A stretch of DNA of 64,000 bases from positions 14,370,564-14,434,563 of the forward strand of contig JALGQZ010000009.1 of NCBI GenBank assembly GCA_023105745.1. The letters are read 5' to 3'. A program made the translations under genes and the position numbers. The notes beneath the pieces are model-generated. The model was not told the DNA's origin. It saw only the letters and a program-made list of their open reading frames with translations, and did no database searches. This DNA is from Austropuccinia psidii (lineage: Eukaryota; Basidiomycota; Pucciniomycetes; Pucciniales; Sphaerophragmiaceae). Shown here piece after piece: positions 46,366-59,000 of this stretch. The first letter of the stretch is position 1. Each line of letters starts with the position of its first letter.

Positions 46366-47850
46366 CCTAAGAATTAGGGGCATATCCCATTCATGATCTC
46401 AAGATTATTCTATTTATTTATCATCTTTATTATACTTTTCCAAATATTACAACAAGAGCCATTCAATTGGCTTGATTTCTTAGCTCAATAATAATTAAAA
46501 AAATAAAATAAAAACTTTACATCAAGTATTTTTTGATTTTATTTTTTTAAAAAAAAAAATCTATTTATTTGAAATATTTCTTCAATTACAAGAAAGTGAT
46601 TTGAACCTGTTTGAAAAGAAGAAGTATTTGTGCCATCAAGGCATTAATTGAACTCTGAAGGAGCTATTTGTATTAAAAACTCATAAATTGATGTCATAAT
46701 TTGGGGAATTTACATATTAATAACACCTCAATGTGATATTTATTCCTAAAGGAATTTGAAAGCCCCCCAAAAAGCAAACAAGAGTTTTTTTCAACTGTAC
46801 AAATTTTTGATTTCACTGTTTATATTTTTTAAAAACTCAAATGCAGTTATGGGTAACAGAAAATCTGAACCACAAAGGGGATGGACTTGAAATAAAGTCT
46901 GAGTCACAATGATGATTCCAAAAGGAAGAGTTGTGGCATCATAAGGGTCATTATATGAATGAAGGACTCAAATTATGATTATTCAGCTATGTAATATTAA
47001 TAATAAATACTCTAAAGAGCACCAATTTTTGCTGATTGGAACAAATTACCACCTTCAACCAAACAGTTCCATGATATTAACTGTGATTCAGGTTTATTTC
47101 TTTTAAATTGTTATTTTCACTCAGATATCTCACTTTATGGTTATTTTATACTTAAATTAAAAAAAAGCAACTTATTATTGAATCATAATTAAAATAGAAT
47201 TATGTATATTTACTGTATCATTATTTATCCTCATCAAAAGCACTATAAAAAATAAGGGGTGGGTAAACTTATTTCTTACACTATCCCTTATAGTGGAAGT
47301 TTTTGGGGAATGAGAACATATCCTCTTCAAAATTTGAAAACCAACTCAAGATTTTTAAATGCAGAGGGGGGCCCTGATCCAAACAAATATTATTGAAACA
47401 AAAATATCAATAAATTAATATTAAAATCAATTTTAAATCACCTTATTATTAAATTTTTTTATTTTTCATTTCTTTATAACAGGTATAATTCAGGAATACA
47501 AAAGAACAAAAGAACCTAAATTATTTTGGAGAAATAGCAAGAAAATTGGGAAACAACCCATTATAGGAAAATTATTCACAATACTGAAAATAAAGAACAT
47601 TGTTTATGAAGAAAAGCAGGAGTTCCTTATGGATTGACCTTTGGACAGCACAAGAACTTGGACACTTCTTTGATTCTGGATTGAAACTCATTTGGAATTC
47701 AAGAATCATTGGTCAGGATTTATGGACTGAAGGATGACCCAATGGATTAATTATGGACTCAGGACTCACTCAACATGAAGGATTAACAAGATGATGTACA
47801 ACACTCAAATCAAATTGCCCTTGGGATTCTAAAGAAGATTGAAGACTCAA
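46366..47850. other. AT-rich spacer within element A
   Basis: No gene. 46,900-46,960 (AGTTGTGGCATCATAAGGGTCA) loosely resembles the solo LTR near 22,800, and CACTATAAAAAATAAGGGG near 47,230 resembles its TATA region, so an old, diverged LTR may lie here. Confidence 0.35.
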
Positions 47851-48345
47851 GAGGTCCTCAGCATGACACTAAACTGCTTCCCCTGTGGACTTGGGCAGGG
47901 AAAATTTTAAAAAAAACAGCCAAGCAGCTGGAGGGGATTGTCCTAGTCAGGAGAAGTGCTGAAGGACCATCTTTGTCCTCAGGATGACAATAAACTGCTC
48001 CCTTTGTGTAACAGGAACAAGGGGTTTCACAGGTGTTTAGCATTATCAAATTGGCCAAAATGAACAAAGTGAAGTCTCAAGCCATCAATTAAGACAAGAA
48101 AATTCCTTATCAAGAAATAAAACAACCAGAAGAATCTTGCACCAAGTGGGAATCATGAATATTGAAGAATAAAACAAGAGTCAAGTGGAATCCAAATTGA
48201 AGCCCAAAGGAGCTCAAGGATCAAGATAAGCCCTTGGATTAGGCCAGGAGGTCCTTGCATGACTTAAACTGCAGGACTTGTATACCTGATATACAGGGGT
48301 TACACACCTAGTTGTAGGTCCTGCATGACCTTAAACTACATTTTT
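47851..48345 (+). ncRNA. Class II motifs, four further units upstream of RT
   Basis: Units near 47,854 (GTC/GAC, AGCA/TGCT), 47,973 (TTGTC/GACAA), 48,248 (GTC/GAC, GCA/TGC) and 48,316 (AGGTC/GACCT, shortened loop CTGCAT). They lie just 5' of the RT-containing frame starting at 48,439. Confidence 0.55.
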
Positions 48346-48438
48346 TTATGGAAGAAAGAAGAAAGAAGAATTGTGAAGACCTCAATATTTCAGGACACTA
48401 GCAAGTTCTTGGAAATAATTAAAAATCACTAATTGAAG

Positions 48439-49565
48439 ATGGATCACCAAATTTTAGCAGCCAAATATAAATCAGTCCTGAAGAAGGTGAGACCAGTCAA
48501 TGAGCCAATGCCTCAAGACCTTAAGCCACCTTTGGAAAGACCACCTTTGTCAAGAGATCCTTATGAAACACCCTTATCACCAAACCCACCTATATTTCAA
48601 GAAACCTTCAAGGTCACCCATTATCAAATGAAGAAATCAATTTACTCAAAAATGTTATTACCTTAAGGGAAAAAGCAATAGCTTTCTGTGAAGAAGAAAG
48701 AGGGTTACTCAAACACTCATATGGAAAACCTTACAAGATACCAGTAATACCTCATGAACCTTGGCAGAAGAAACCTATTCCCATTCCCAAATCAATTTTG
48801 CCTCAGTTTACTGAATTAATCAGAGAAAGAATCAGGACTGGACTCTATGTGCAATCCACCTCAAGCTACACCAGCCCAATCTTTTGTGTGGCCAAATCAA
48901 ATGGGAAACTCAGAATTGTCCATGACCTTCAAGAACTCAACAAAGTCACCATCAAGGATGCTGGCTTACCACCTCATATTGAAGTATTTGTAGATGCATT
49001 TGCAGGAAGAGCATGCTATGGACAAGGAGATATCATGGGAGGATATGATGAAAGAGAATTAGATGTCACTACAAGACCCCTCACTACTTTTGAAACACCC
49101 CCTGGAAGGATGCAGCTCACAAGACTACCCCAAGGAGCCACCAACTCAGTAGCAGTATACCAAGCCCAAATGACCTGGATAGTTCAAGAAGAAATACCAG
49201 AAAGTGTAGGAATTTTTATTGATGATGGAGGAATAAAAGGACCAAGATCACTTTACAATCAAGAAACACTACCAGAAAACCCCTCAATAAGAAGATTTAT
49301 ATGGGAATATGCCATAACATTAGAAAGAATTTTATTCAGAATTGAAGAAGCAGGACTGACTATCTCAGGATCAAAGTTTGCATGCTGTGTGCCAGCTTTG
49401 GACATAGTAGGGCATGTTGTATCATTCAAAGGAAGAACAATCTCAAAACAAAAGATCAACAAGATTCAAAATTGGCCAACAACTCTTAACAAGAAGGAAA
49501 TAAGGGCATTTCTTGGACTTTGTGCCTATGTAAGGATGTTCATTGAAAACTTCTCACAAGTTTAA
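48439..49565 (+). pseudogene. Element A reverse transcriptase
   Basis: ATG 48,439 (MDHQILAAKYKSVLKKVRP); a frame change near 48,640-48,670, then open 48,798-49,565. RT landmarks: SPIFCVAKSNGKLRIVHDLQ, MQLTRLPQGATNSVAVYQ, and the catalytic motif as FIDD (GIFIDDGG) at about 140-143 rather than YxDD. Thumb region FKGRTISKQKINKIQNWP follows. Stop TAA at 49,563 within a conserved stretch (ENFSQV-stop-SPLRRLT). Confidence 0.85.
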
Positions 49566-51360
49566 TCACCACTCAGAAGGCTCACCAGAGAAGATGTTGA
49601 CTGGGATTGGGATCAAAAATGTGAAGAAGCTTTCCATAAGCTCAGAAGAATAGTTGGAGAAGAAATAACTCTCAAGAAATTAGATTATGACAAAGGATCA
49701 GGAAAAATTAAGCTAGCAGTAGATTCAAGCTACATTGCTGCAGGAGCAGTACTCACTCAAGAAGACAAAGAAGGAAAAGACAGACCAGTATTATATGAAT
49801 AAATAACTTTTTCAAAATTAGAATCAAAATGGTCACAACCCAAATTGGTACTCTGTGGAGTTGCAAGAATTCTCAAGAAGCTTTAAACAATACTTTGGGG
49901 ACAACATTTTGAATTACAGGTTGATGCCAAGGCCTTAATTGAAATGATAAACACCCCTTGCTTACCCAATGCCCCCATGACAAGATGGGTGGCTTTAATT
50001 CAAGTATTTTCCTTTGATTTGGTACACAAACCAGGGAAAACTTTCACTATTCCAGATGGGCTATCCAGAAGACCAAAAACCTCAGAAGAAGAAGATGAAG
50101 ATGCACCAGAATTTGATGAAGAAGAAGATTGGATCAAGCCACACCCTGGATTTGGGGCTAAGACTATAAATTCACTCAATTTTTCAGGAATAGAGGTACC
50201 AACCAAACAAGAAGGATTTTGGAAGAGAATGCAACAATACTTAAGTACAATGAAAAAACCACAATCAAGCAAAGATAAAGAGTTTAGAAGGATAAAAAGA
50301 AGGTCATCCAACTTTTTATTGGAAGATGGCCAGCTTAAAAGGAGAAACAACCTAAACCCCCAACTAGTGATTTCAAGTCAAGAAGTTCAAAGCTACACTT
50401 TAGAATCACTTCATGAAGACATGGGCCACAGAGGGGAAAATGAAACTTACAGAAGAATTAAAGCAAGATTTTGGTGGGAAGGAATGAAGAAATCAGTAAA
50501 GAAATGGGTTCAATCTTGCGTAGCCTGCCAAAAGAGAAGTCAAAACTTACAAAGAGAACAAGGAAAATCTACAGAAACATCCACAATCTTTGAAAGAGTC
50601 AGTATGGATTCACTCCATATCAAATCTGGAAGATGGAAGTATATGGTTGTGGCCAGGGATTATTTTTTAGGTTGGCCAGAAACAGTTGGACTAGTCAAAT
50701 TGAGAGCAAAAGCAGTTGCAGAATGGTTCACCTCACAATGGATATGCAGGTATGGCTCACCAAAGGAAGTAACTGTTGATGGGGGGCTAGAGTTTGGAAA
50801 ACAATTGCAAGATGCAGTAAAGAAAGCAGGATCAAGGATCAGAGTCACCACACCTTATTACCCAGAGTCTCAAGGAATGGTTGAAAGGGGCCATAAGCAA
50901 CTCAAAGATGCATTAGTCAAGATGTGTGGAGAAAATGGAGGAAAATGGAAAAAATATCTACCTTTGGTTACATTGGCTGACAGAATCTCAACTAAAAGGA
51001 CAACTGGTTTCTCACCATATGAACTCCAATTTGGACAGCTTCCAGTATTACCAATTGACATTGAAACAAAAAGATTTTTGGAAGTAGAATGGCACAAAAT
51101 ATCAACAACTGAGGAATTACTGGAAGACAGAGCTAAACAATTAGAAGGGAAAGAAGAAATGAGAAGGAAAGCAGCAGAAAAACTCAAAAAAAAGGGAGGA
51201 CTCAATGAAATTTTGGGATAGCAGAATGGCACACCAACTAAGATCACCACTCAATCCAGGAGATTTGGTCCTGGTTTACAACAAAGCAATAGAAACTAAT
51301 TGGGGACTACTTTTCAAAAACAAATGGAATGGACCCTACAGAGTAATCACTGGGGGAATC
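49566..51360 (+). pseudogene. Element A RNase H and integrase
   Basis: RNase H (LAVDSSYIAAGAVLTQEDKE) with TAA stops at 49,799 and 49,885; the main frame 49,944-51,221 begins in RNase H (LIEMINTPCLPNAP; DGLSRRPK). Integrase zinc domain: HEDMGHRGENETYRRI...SCVACQKR. Catalytic residues: D in VSMDSLHI, D in VTVDGGLEF, E in PESQGMVERGHKQ. It breaks near 51,215 and a tail (MAHQLRSPLNPGDLVLVYNK, NKWNGPYRVI) ends at about 51,360. No chromodomain is seen. Confidence 0.88.
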
Positions 51361-54300
51361 TGACTTGGACCTGCCTGCAGGTCCCTTACAAGTATATTGA
51401 CTTATATCTCAAAGTTAACTCAGCATTAACTCATTTCATATCTCTATCTTTATCTCCAAGCTAACTCATCATTAACTTATGTCATATCTATATCTTTATA
51501 TCCAAGTTAACTCTGCATTAACTCATGTCATATCTCCAATCTTATCTCCAATTGAACTCATCATTATCTCATGGAATATTTACATTTCTATTTCCAAGCT
51601 AACCCATATTTGACTCATGGAATATCTTGATGTTTATCTCAAAGCTAACCTATCATTCACTCCAGTCATATTTTCATTAGTATCTCAAAATGGAATTATT
51701 CTTTACTTGGCTTACATCTAAGCTTGTTAATTATCTTTTACAAACTCTTTACTTATCACTGATGTGATTAGACTGGGTATTTCCTACAGTGCTAGGGCAA
51801 TCCTGTCAGTTTTCTTTCATTTAACTCAAAACTAAGTCAGATTGTTTCCAAGTATGTATCACCAAATTATCTCAAGGCTTACTTTCATTTTCTCTGAGTC
51901 TGTACTCTCATTTCAACTCAAGATTAATTCAAAATTTCAAATTCACTATATTAAAGTTTTAATATCTTTGTTTACTATGCAAGAACCCAGGACTCCATAT
52001 ATATATACAATTTATAAATGATAATATTAAATTCAACTCATCATATACACTTCTGAAGTACAAAATGATATCATAATTTATCCTTTGATAGAATCAGCTA
52101 TAAATTTCATTTTATAATATTTTGTGTTTCATTTAATATGGTTTGAAGCTATCATTATATAAAATAGTTGTTCCTATTATCCCGCAATATTACCTATATT
52201 CAAGACACAGTATAATTTAATTTCAATTTTAACTTTCATTCAAAAACATTTCTTTTAGTTGCAAGACTTATAGATATTCATGTAGATTGAGTACCCACTT
52301 GAAATTCATTTTTTAATACAGAAATGAAACCAATTTTGATTCTCTCTTGATATATAGCTCTATAAATTTATAGTAATTATTCATTCTATTGATAATCCTA
52401 ATTTTTCAGGATTGAAGTATTAATTAAGAATCAGAGTTAACATAAATTTATAAGTGTTCAGAAATGATTTTCAATTTGGATGGAATATTAAAAAATTAAA
52501 AATGGTAGAATTTCACACTTTTTGTGTCCTAAATCTCCAGGGAATAAGGTTTTAAGATCAAATAAACATGAACACTTTTGAAGAATTATATATAGAGAAT
52601 ATGATAAGAATGTAAATATATGTAATAATTTTTTTTTAAATTTTTGAATAATATGAATCAATTTGAATCTCATGCTATTTCCTTCTTTTGTTAAATAAAA
52701 ATTCTGGTTTTATTTATTGCGTTTCTATTGAAAAAATCTATTTAAATTCTCAGTATTTACTGTGTTTTTACTTCTTTCCAATCCTTAACATATTTATGTT
52801 ATATCTCCTTGAATGGCTACTTTGCAAATTGGATTGAATGGACTCAAATAAGCCTTATTATTTGTATTTTTTATTGAAAACTTATCAATCACTGTTTTTA
52901 GGTATTCAAGTGAGTGAATGATTAATGACTTTAAGAAAAAAAACTATATTTTATCTCAAAGTAAAATACATAAAATTCAATCCTGCCCCCCACTTTTCAC
53001 CAAAACTCTATTGAAGTAATTTAAAAATCTGTATTTATTAAATGATTCAAAATTAAATTCAAGGGATTTTCAAATTCTTGAATAACTTGCTAAACTGAAT
53101 TTTTTTTTTAACTTAACTTGGGATAAATTTACTTCAAAAAATTGATAAAAGTAAGATCTCTGGAATTTTTGGTTTAAACTTTGTGGATTGACTTAAATTT
53201 GTTTTCTTCAAAATATTGAATATTTTGAGCTTTTATGTTCATGGAATATATTCCATATAGAAGAAAAAGGTCTTAACAGAATACTGAAAATATTAATTTC
53301 ATGGTAAATATTTTATTCCTAAACTGATTATTTTGGGTAACTAAGTAATCAAAGAAATTTTCTCAGTATTTACTAAATTGGGGCAAATTATTACAAAGTA
53401 AAATTTCAAAAATTAATCCTTATTTTCTCAAGTTTAAAGAGCTCTTTGAAATCATTTTTTTTAAATTTTTCATTACTTTTGGTAAGTGAAAATTTAAATA
53501 TTATTTGAATTCAAATTACAAAAAACCTTTATATCTTAGCAAATTCATTCAATCCCTTATGTGGAATTATGAAAATGTTTCAAATTCACACAATACCTGT
53601 TTTTTAAAATCAATTAAAAAGATTAAAATGGACTTAATTATAATTCTGGCTATCTAAGATTCCTTTAAAATTTGCAATATCTTTCTTTTGTGTGAAAACT
53701 GTTACAATTGGGAAGCTTTCAATCCTATATTTTTTAAAGGGGGAGGCTATCAAATAATTGATATAAATATTGATTTCAAAAAGTTTTTTTCAACAAAAAT
53801 GTGTCATGTGAGAAAGGAAGTCTGAGAGAAGGTATAATGACAAATCTTTATGCATTCTTTTTGTAATCCCACAAAAGAGGTCTGTTTTGAAATTGGGGAC
53901 AAATACCACTCCATTAATTTTTTTTGGAAAACATAAGGTTAACCAAATTGAGTTTTCAATTTATTTTTATTAATCCTCTTTTGAATTTTCTTTCAAAGAC
54001 TCTCATCAAGAATCTTATGGCCAAATCAAACCAAACCCAATTTTTGTAATACAGTTTGGGCCATTTGAAACCAAAACTTGATTCAGATGATTCTCAACGC
54101 CCTGAAAATATTTTCAAGTTAAAAAAGGCTGAATTGTACAAAAGCTCCCTTCACTGTTTGGAATTCAGGTGTGTGCTACAAATGGATATTCAAGCAGGGG
54201 ATTATGAATGATATTTAATTTTAATTAGTGTTTTTATATTTATTCACTTTATTTAGTATAAAGATCCTCACAATCAAGTGAATAAAAAGTTAAAAATTAA

Positions 54301-55100
54301 ATCAATTTGGAGTAGTAAGTTTTTTTTATGATTTTCAATGTGCTTCCCTTTTGGGGGAGAATAATATTTAACTTCATTTCTCCTAGCTTTGCCTATTCTC
54401 TTTTAAAATTGGTTAAGAGGAATTTTTAATGTGGATTAAATAAATTGTTATATTATTTCATCAAGCTCTTATACAAATGAATAAATCCCTTCCAAATATA
54501 TTCACATTGAGTTATATATATAAATAATTTATTAAATTCAATTCTACTAAATGTCAAAAAAAAAACAATAATTAATACATAAATTTGATTGTAATTTTAT
54601 TTACTTCTTGTTTGCTTAGACTTTGATTATTTAATTTTCTTTATTTTGATTTTTTTTATTACAAAAGAACAAATACATTCAATAATTCAAAATAAATTAG
54701 CTATTTCTTAAACTTTTTATCATTCTTTTTTCTCTCAATTTTTTTTTGCTTTTTTTGCTTATATTATATTTTTATTTTGGAATAATTACATTATTACATA
54801 TTTTCTTTAAAAAAACATTAAATACATCTTTTTTTCCATAGGAAAAATTAATAATATAAAATTTCTATTGCAACGTAAAAATAACTTCATTTAAATCAAT
54901 GAAATTGAGACAAATGAGCCATACACTGGCAAGAATAATATATGAAAAAGCTATAAAAAATCAAAACTTCCATGGCCAAAGATGGCTTTTGTTTAAAAAA
55001 GGCATTCATAACCTATTCTTAACAGTAGAACCCTGACACCTGCTTTATGAAAACAAATTTGTCTTCAAAATTGAATCAAGTCAATTATTTTGCTTCACGA
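51361..55100. other. AT-rich DNA without a supported gene; includes a minisatellite at 51,395-51,700
   Basis: Coding homology to element A stops abruptly at about 51,350, beside an 8-bp-arm palindrome (GGACCTGC-CT-GCAGGTCC, 51,367-51,384), suggesting a breakpoint. 51,395-51,700 contains about six degenerate units of about 50 bp (TATCTCCAAGCTAACTCATC). A purine run AAAGGGGGAGG is at about 53,737. The rest is AT-rich with no ORF over 61 codons. Confidence 0.5.
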
Positions 55101-55173
55101 AGAAAGAATAGCAGGGTCACTCAAAATTACATATGTACATATTCATCTGAAAAATTCAGATTTAACTTTACTA

Positions 55174-56075
55174 TTACAAGTTAAAAAAGTCGAATGCATA
55201 CAGATAATTTCTCTTGATAGAGTCAAGAGTATCTATTCCTTCATTATTGATACTGGGTTGATCTAATAATGATTTGAAGAATTCTTGTTCTGATTCAGCA
55301 TCATCATTTACTGCCAACACTTTGATTAAAGTGTTGACTACATATGCTGTCATGTGTACACCGTTTTGATCCATTTGTGCCACATATCTCAGGACCAAAT
55401 CTACTCTTTTGAATGCTACAGATATATTGAAAAGGGCTTGATAACATACTGCATCCGGTAATCCAGGACTATCACCTTCCCTTCTTTGGATAAGGACAAA
55501 GCTTTTGGGATGAAAATTAATTGTCTTCAGGTAACTTTGAAATAATCATGTTGCATAAAAATGTATTGGGTGTAACTCGATGTTTGATGTCCTCTTCAAA
55601 GTGTTAATCATATCAGTCAAGATGACAAGAATCAAAAACTGTAGCAAAATTTATACTTATATAAAGAGATAAGAGCTTACAGCTAAAGCTGCACTAGCAT
55701 TATCAGTGGCTTCATGGGCATGTTGAATCATGGCCGCATAAGCATCAGCAGATGGGGCTGCTCTGCTGCTAATTAATAGATTCTTGTGGATTGCCAGTTC
55801 TTCCAGCAATCCACAATAAGCAAGAGCAATTATCATTATATCTTCAACTCTTGTCCAACTTATTGATTTGAGAGCTTAGTCACTAGCTGGCACACTGCCC
55901 AGTGAAGCTAATGCAACATGTGCATTGACATACATCTGCCTTACTCGGTCAACCTGACGATGACATCCATAGGTTTCAAACAAAGCAGATTATGCATCAG
56001 CTGTTAAATAATGGCCTTGCAAGGTCGACTGGTGCACAGCGTTGTACAACCTGTCGAGTTGAATCAAATCCAACG
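55174..56075 (-). pseudogene. Pentatricopeptide-repeat protein pseudogene fragment
   Basis: Minus-strand translation gives helical PPR-like repeats: RLYNAVHQSTLQGHYLTADA, RVRQMYVNAHVALASLGSV, SADAYAAMIQHAHEATDNAS, and PDAVCYQALFNISVAFKRVD followed by YVVNTLIKVLA. In-frame TAA stops at 55,990-55,992 and 55,876-55,878 and a frame break near 55,550 disable it. PPR proteins bind organellar RNA. Only this piece is present; it abuts the ELP1 pseudogene. Confidence 0.7.
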
Positions 56076-56084
56076 AGCCTCACC

Positions 56085-59000
56085 TTAGTCTTAGCCGAAT
56101 TACCTGAATAAATATCAAGAGCCTCTGCATATAAAGAATGAAGCGTGGTATAATTAAGCACTGCATCAAACTGATCTTCACCTGCAGCTGAGAGATGTCG
56201 CACTGCCAAAGAATAATTCCCCAATTGGTCATCAATTTTAAATTTGCGCCTCTCAGGTTCAAGGTCCCGTAAGCTTTGTAAAAATGGTAGGTATTCTTTG
56301 GGGTCCTGAGTTAATTACGCCAGTAATTTGAGGAAAAAAGTACAATATAAGCCTGAGGCGCTTTATAGTCAATACTGGAAATAGAAATACTTGTGTGCCT
56401 TTTGAGAATGTTGAGCGGTAAGAATTACCAAAGATAAATCATACACTGAAAGAGCAAAGTTGTACAATTCGTTAGCGTCACTCAAAAAGATTATGTATTT
56501 CACTGCATCATCTAAAACCTTGCCATCCTGAGCTGAAAGAAAGCACATAATTCACTTCATATGTTTTCTGAGCAATAAAACAAACCTCTTACCCTTCATT
56601 TTTGACAATATCTGTAACACAGATTTATAATCAGGTGATTTTTTACAAACAAATGCCATCAGAATACTGTTGATGTGCTCCCACTGCACTTGTTTGTGGG
56701 TAAATTCAAGCACCATGAGCTCGCAAACTTGATTGATCTTGCTGACGTCCACTATTGTCCCAAATAGAACCAAGCAAAAAGCATCGCTGTCAACCAACCT
56801 GATATGACCCAACAGTTAATGCAGGTGCAGATAACCAAGTGATTGCTACTGCACATTAAATTGTCCTTTCCGGTTAAACGTTTCCAGCTTGAGGTAATTG
56901 GATAAAGCTCTTTGGTAACATCTTTTGGCCTCAAACTACTTGAAACAGGAAAAAATGGTCATTGCTATTGATTTGTTTGACAAATTCCCGCACCCCTTCG
57001 CCCAGAAATCTTTGTGGGTCAAAATCGACCAAGAGGTTAAAGTCAATCTTGTGTTTTCGTCATTGAATAAACGCTTCAGCCCAACGGCCCTCTGCCAAAA
57101 AGTCTAAACAGATAGACTGCAAGACAATGGGTCTAGGACATATTGTTTCCAAATTTCAACGGGGCATTTGCAAAATTACTTTCATGCAACTAGGTACAAT
57201 AGTGACAATTGTAGAACCCCTTTCAACGGCTCTGGTGACCGTGGCAAGAGTTTTGGATGGCTTGATGGAAAAAGTTTTGCTCGCACTCAGTTGGGTTATA
57301 TCGGTGGATGATGCTTCACTAAGCTCGATAAACTTGAATTGGTGGGAAAAGGTGGAGTAGATCACATATTGCGAGTCCAATGTGACTGAGGAGCAGTCAC
57401 CCGCGACAATTTCTTGGTTAATGTCAAGTTTTCCCGATTGGTTTAAACCAATCACACGGTATAAATCGGACAAATTATTCAAAGAAGTTGTATTTAATGG
57501 CCTAAAAATCGTATAAAATTCGGGGAATATAGCTGAAAAGTCCTCAGTAGCAAAGGAACTACCCAAGCCACTAGATCTATGATACACTAAGATAATGTGA
57601 GAGCATTATTTTAGTTCAATTTGAGGAATAAAACACATTAATCAAATCTTCAAACCTTGTTTAAGGATGCCTGTACTCGTCCGAATGAGTATCAAACCTC
57701 TTTTGGGTAGGGCTGAGAGTTTTGACCACAATTAGCCCTTAGCAACGTACAGATAGACTGGGTCGCTTTCCCGATAAACCTCATTATCTCCTCTGTGTTC
57801 CTGGTTTTTTCCAACATCAAATGTTTGTATGAGTACGCCATTGCGGAGTTTTCCACCATGCGATTCAGAAAAAAGGACTATGAGAGCCTGTTCGCAACCA
57901 GACACAGCAGCTTCAAAACCTAGGGTCATGAGGCAAACTTGTCGAGAAAGAATGCGGCAAGCTGCTTGAGAGGTTAAGTTAAAGTGGCAACCTTCCGTCG
58001 GTTGGGACAGAAACTTGGGCGACGGATTTCTGTGAGGCAAATGCCAGTCACATAGGATAACCTGTCCATTTGGAAACAAAACAGCGAACATTGATGAACA
58101 AGAGCTGAAAGCCACATGAGTTGGAGGCCTAGGATCGAGCAGTGGAGAGGGCCCCGGAGGTAAAAGAGATAGCTGAAAGGTGGACATGGGCGGTGGCACG
58201 ACCTGATATCTAAAAGGTGTTAAATGTAGTTGGTCTACAAACTCGCAACAGGTCAAAATGCAAGCCATGATCCGAACAGGCGATAAGCTAGAAGCCTTTT
58301 GGCGAAATAAAATTTCTACGAACATCCATCTAAGACCGCAACCGCGCCTGTATCGTTTGGTTTTGATGCTACATCAGCCCATGACTCCCAAGCCAACTTG
58401 CGCATTTCGATGCATCCTGTGAAAGGTGTCCTAGTAAGTAAAGTTGCTAAACTTTGATGAAAAGGGCGAGGTTGTACCTGAGGCAGTAAAGTAAAGGCAA
58501 AGGGGTATTTCAGGGTGCCACATCATTGATGGCACTGCTTCTGAGCCTAAAGGATGATGTAAATCAGCTCAAGCTTCGTGCTTGAGATACCAATGATAAT
58601 TGCTTCTAGCCCAACGCTGGACTGTGTATGAAATGGAAAGTACTCAAAGTTCCGCTAAATACCGATTGATAAAAGAAAAATGAAGTGATTGTGAAATCCT
58701 GCCATCTGATGTAATAAGGCAGATTTGGCTAGATTCTGGCAATGGCTTCAGTCCAACGATGGTAACCTCGGATTCAGAATGCAAATCATTTCCCTCCAAA
58801 ATTGCTTCATCAGGTAATAAAGTCGCTAATAATTTTGGCTGATTCTACGATATTCCGAGCTCGTTAGTGACCCAAAAAATCAAGAAATATACTAAAATAC
58901 AACATAAAATAATGCTTTACTTTCAATTCATTTTCAAAGCTGATAGACTATACTGAAACTGCGTCGGTGTCAGGATTAATTAGTGCACCATGAACTCGGC

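Larger units (their letters stand above)
35259..51360 (+). mobile_element. Element A internal region: Ty3/Gypsy with ORF islands and structured spacers
   Basis: Order: primer site, gag (35.7-37.0 kb), protease (about 37.8 kb), unknown-domain region with ORF islands (38.1-41.0 kb), a 7.4-kb noncoding array (41.0-48.4 kb), RT (48.4-49.6 kb), RNase H and integrase (49.6-51.2 kb), and a short integrase tail ending near 51,360. No matching 3' LTR was found, so the right end appears lost or replaced. The protein reading is broken by many stops, mostly TAA. Confidence 0.8.

Noticed and set aside
48798..51221. Reassigned stop codon (TAA read as sense) in element A
   Set aside because: Stops occur with frameshifts, and other genes in the window end at TAA normally; ordinary decay is simpler.
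53737..53760. Polypurine run AAAGGGGGAGGC as the 3' polypurine tract of element A
   Set aside because: No LTR-like TG start or A-type LTR sequence follows it, and 2.4 kb of unrelated DNA separates it from the integrase.
55174..58325. A single functional gene spanning all ELP1 and PPR segments
   Set aside because: Two unrelated families are joined, with in-frame stops inside conserved blocks and a missing propeller portion.
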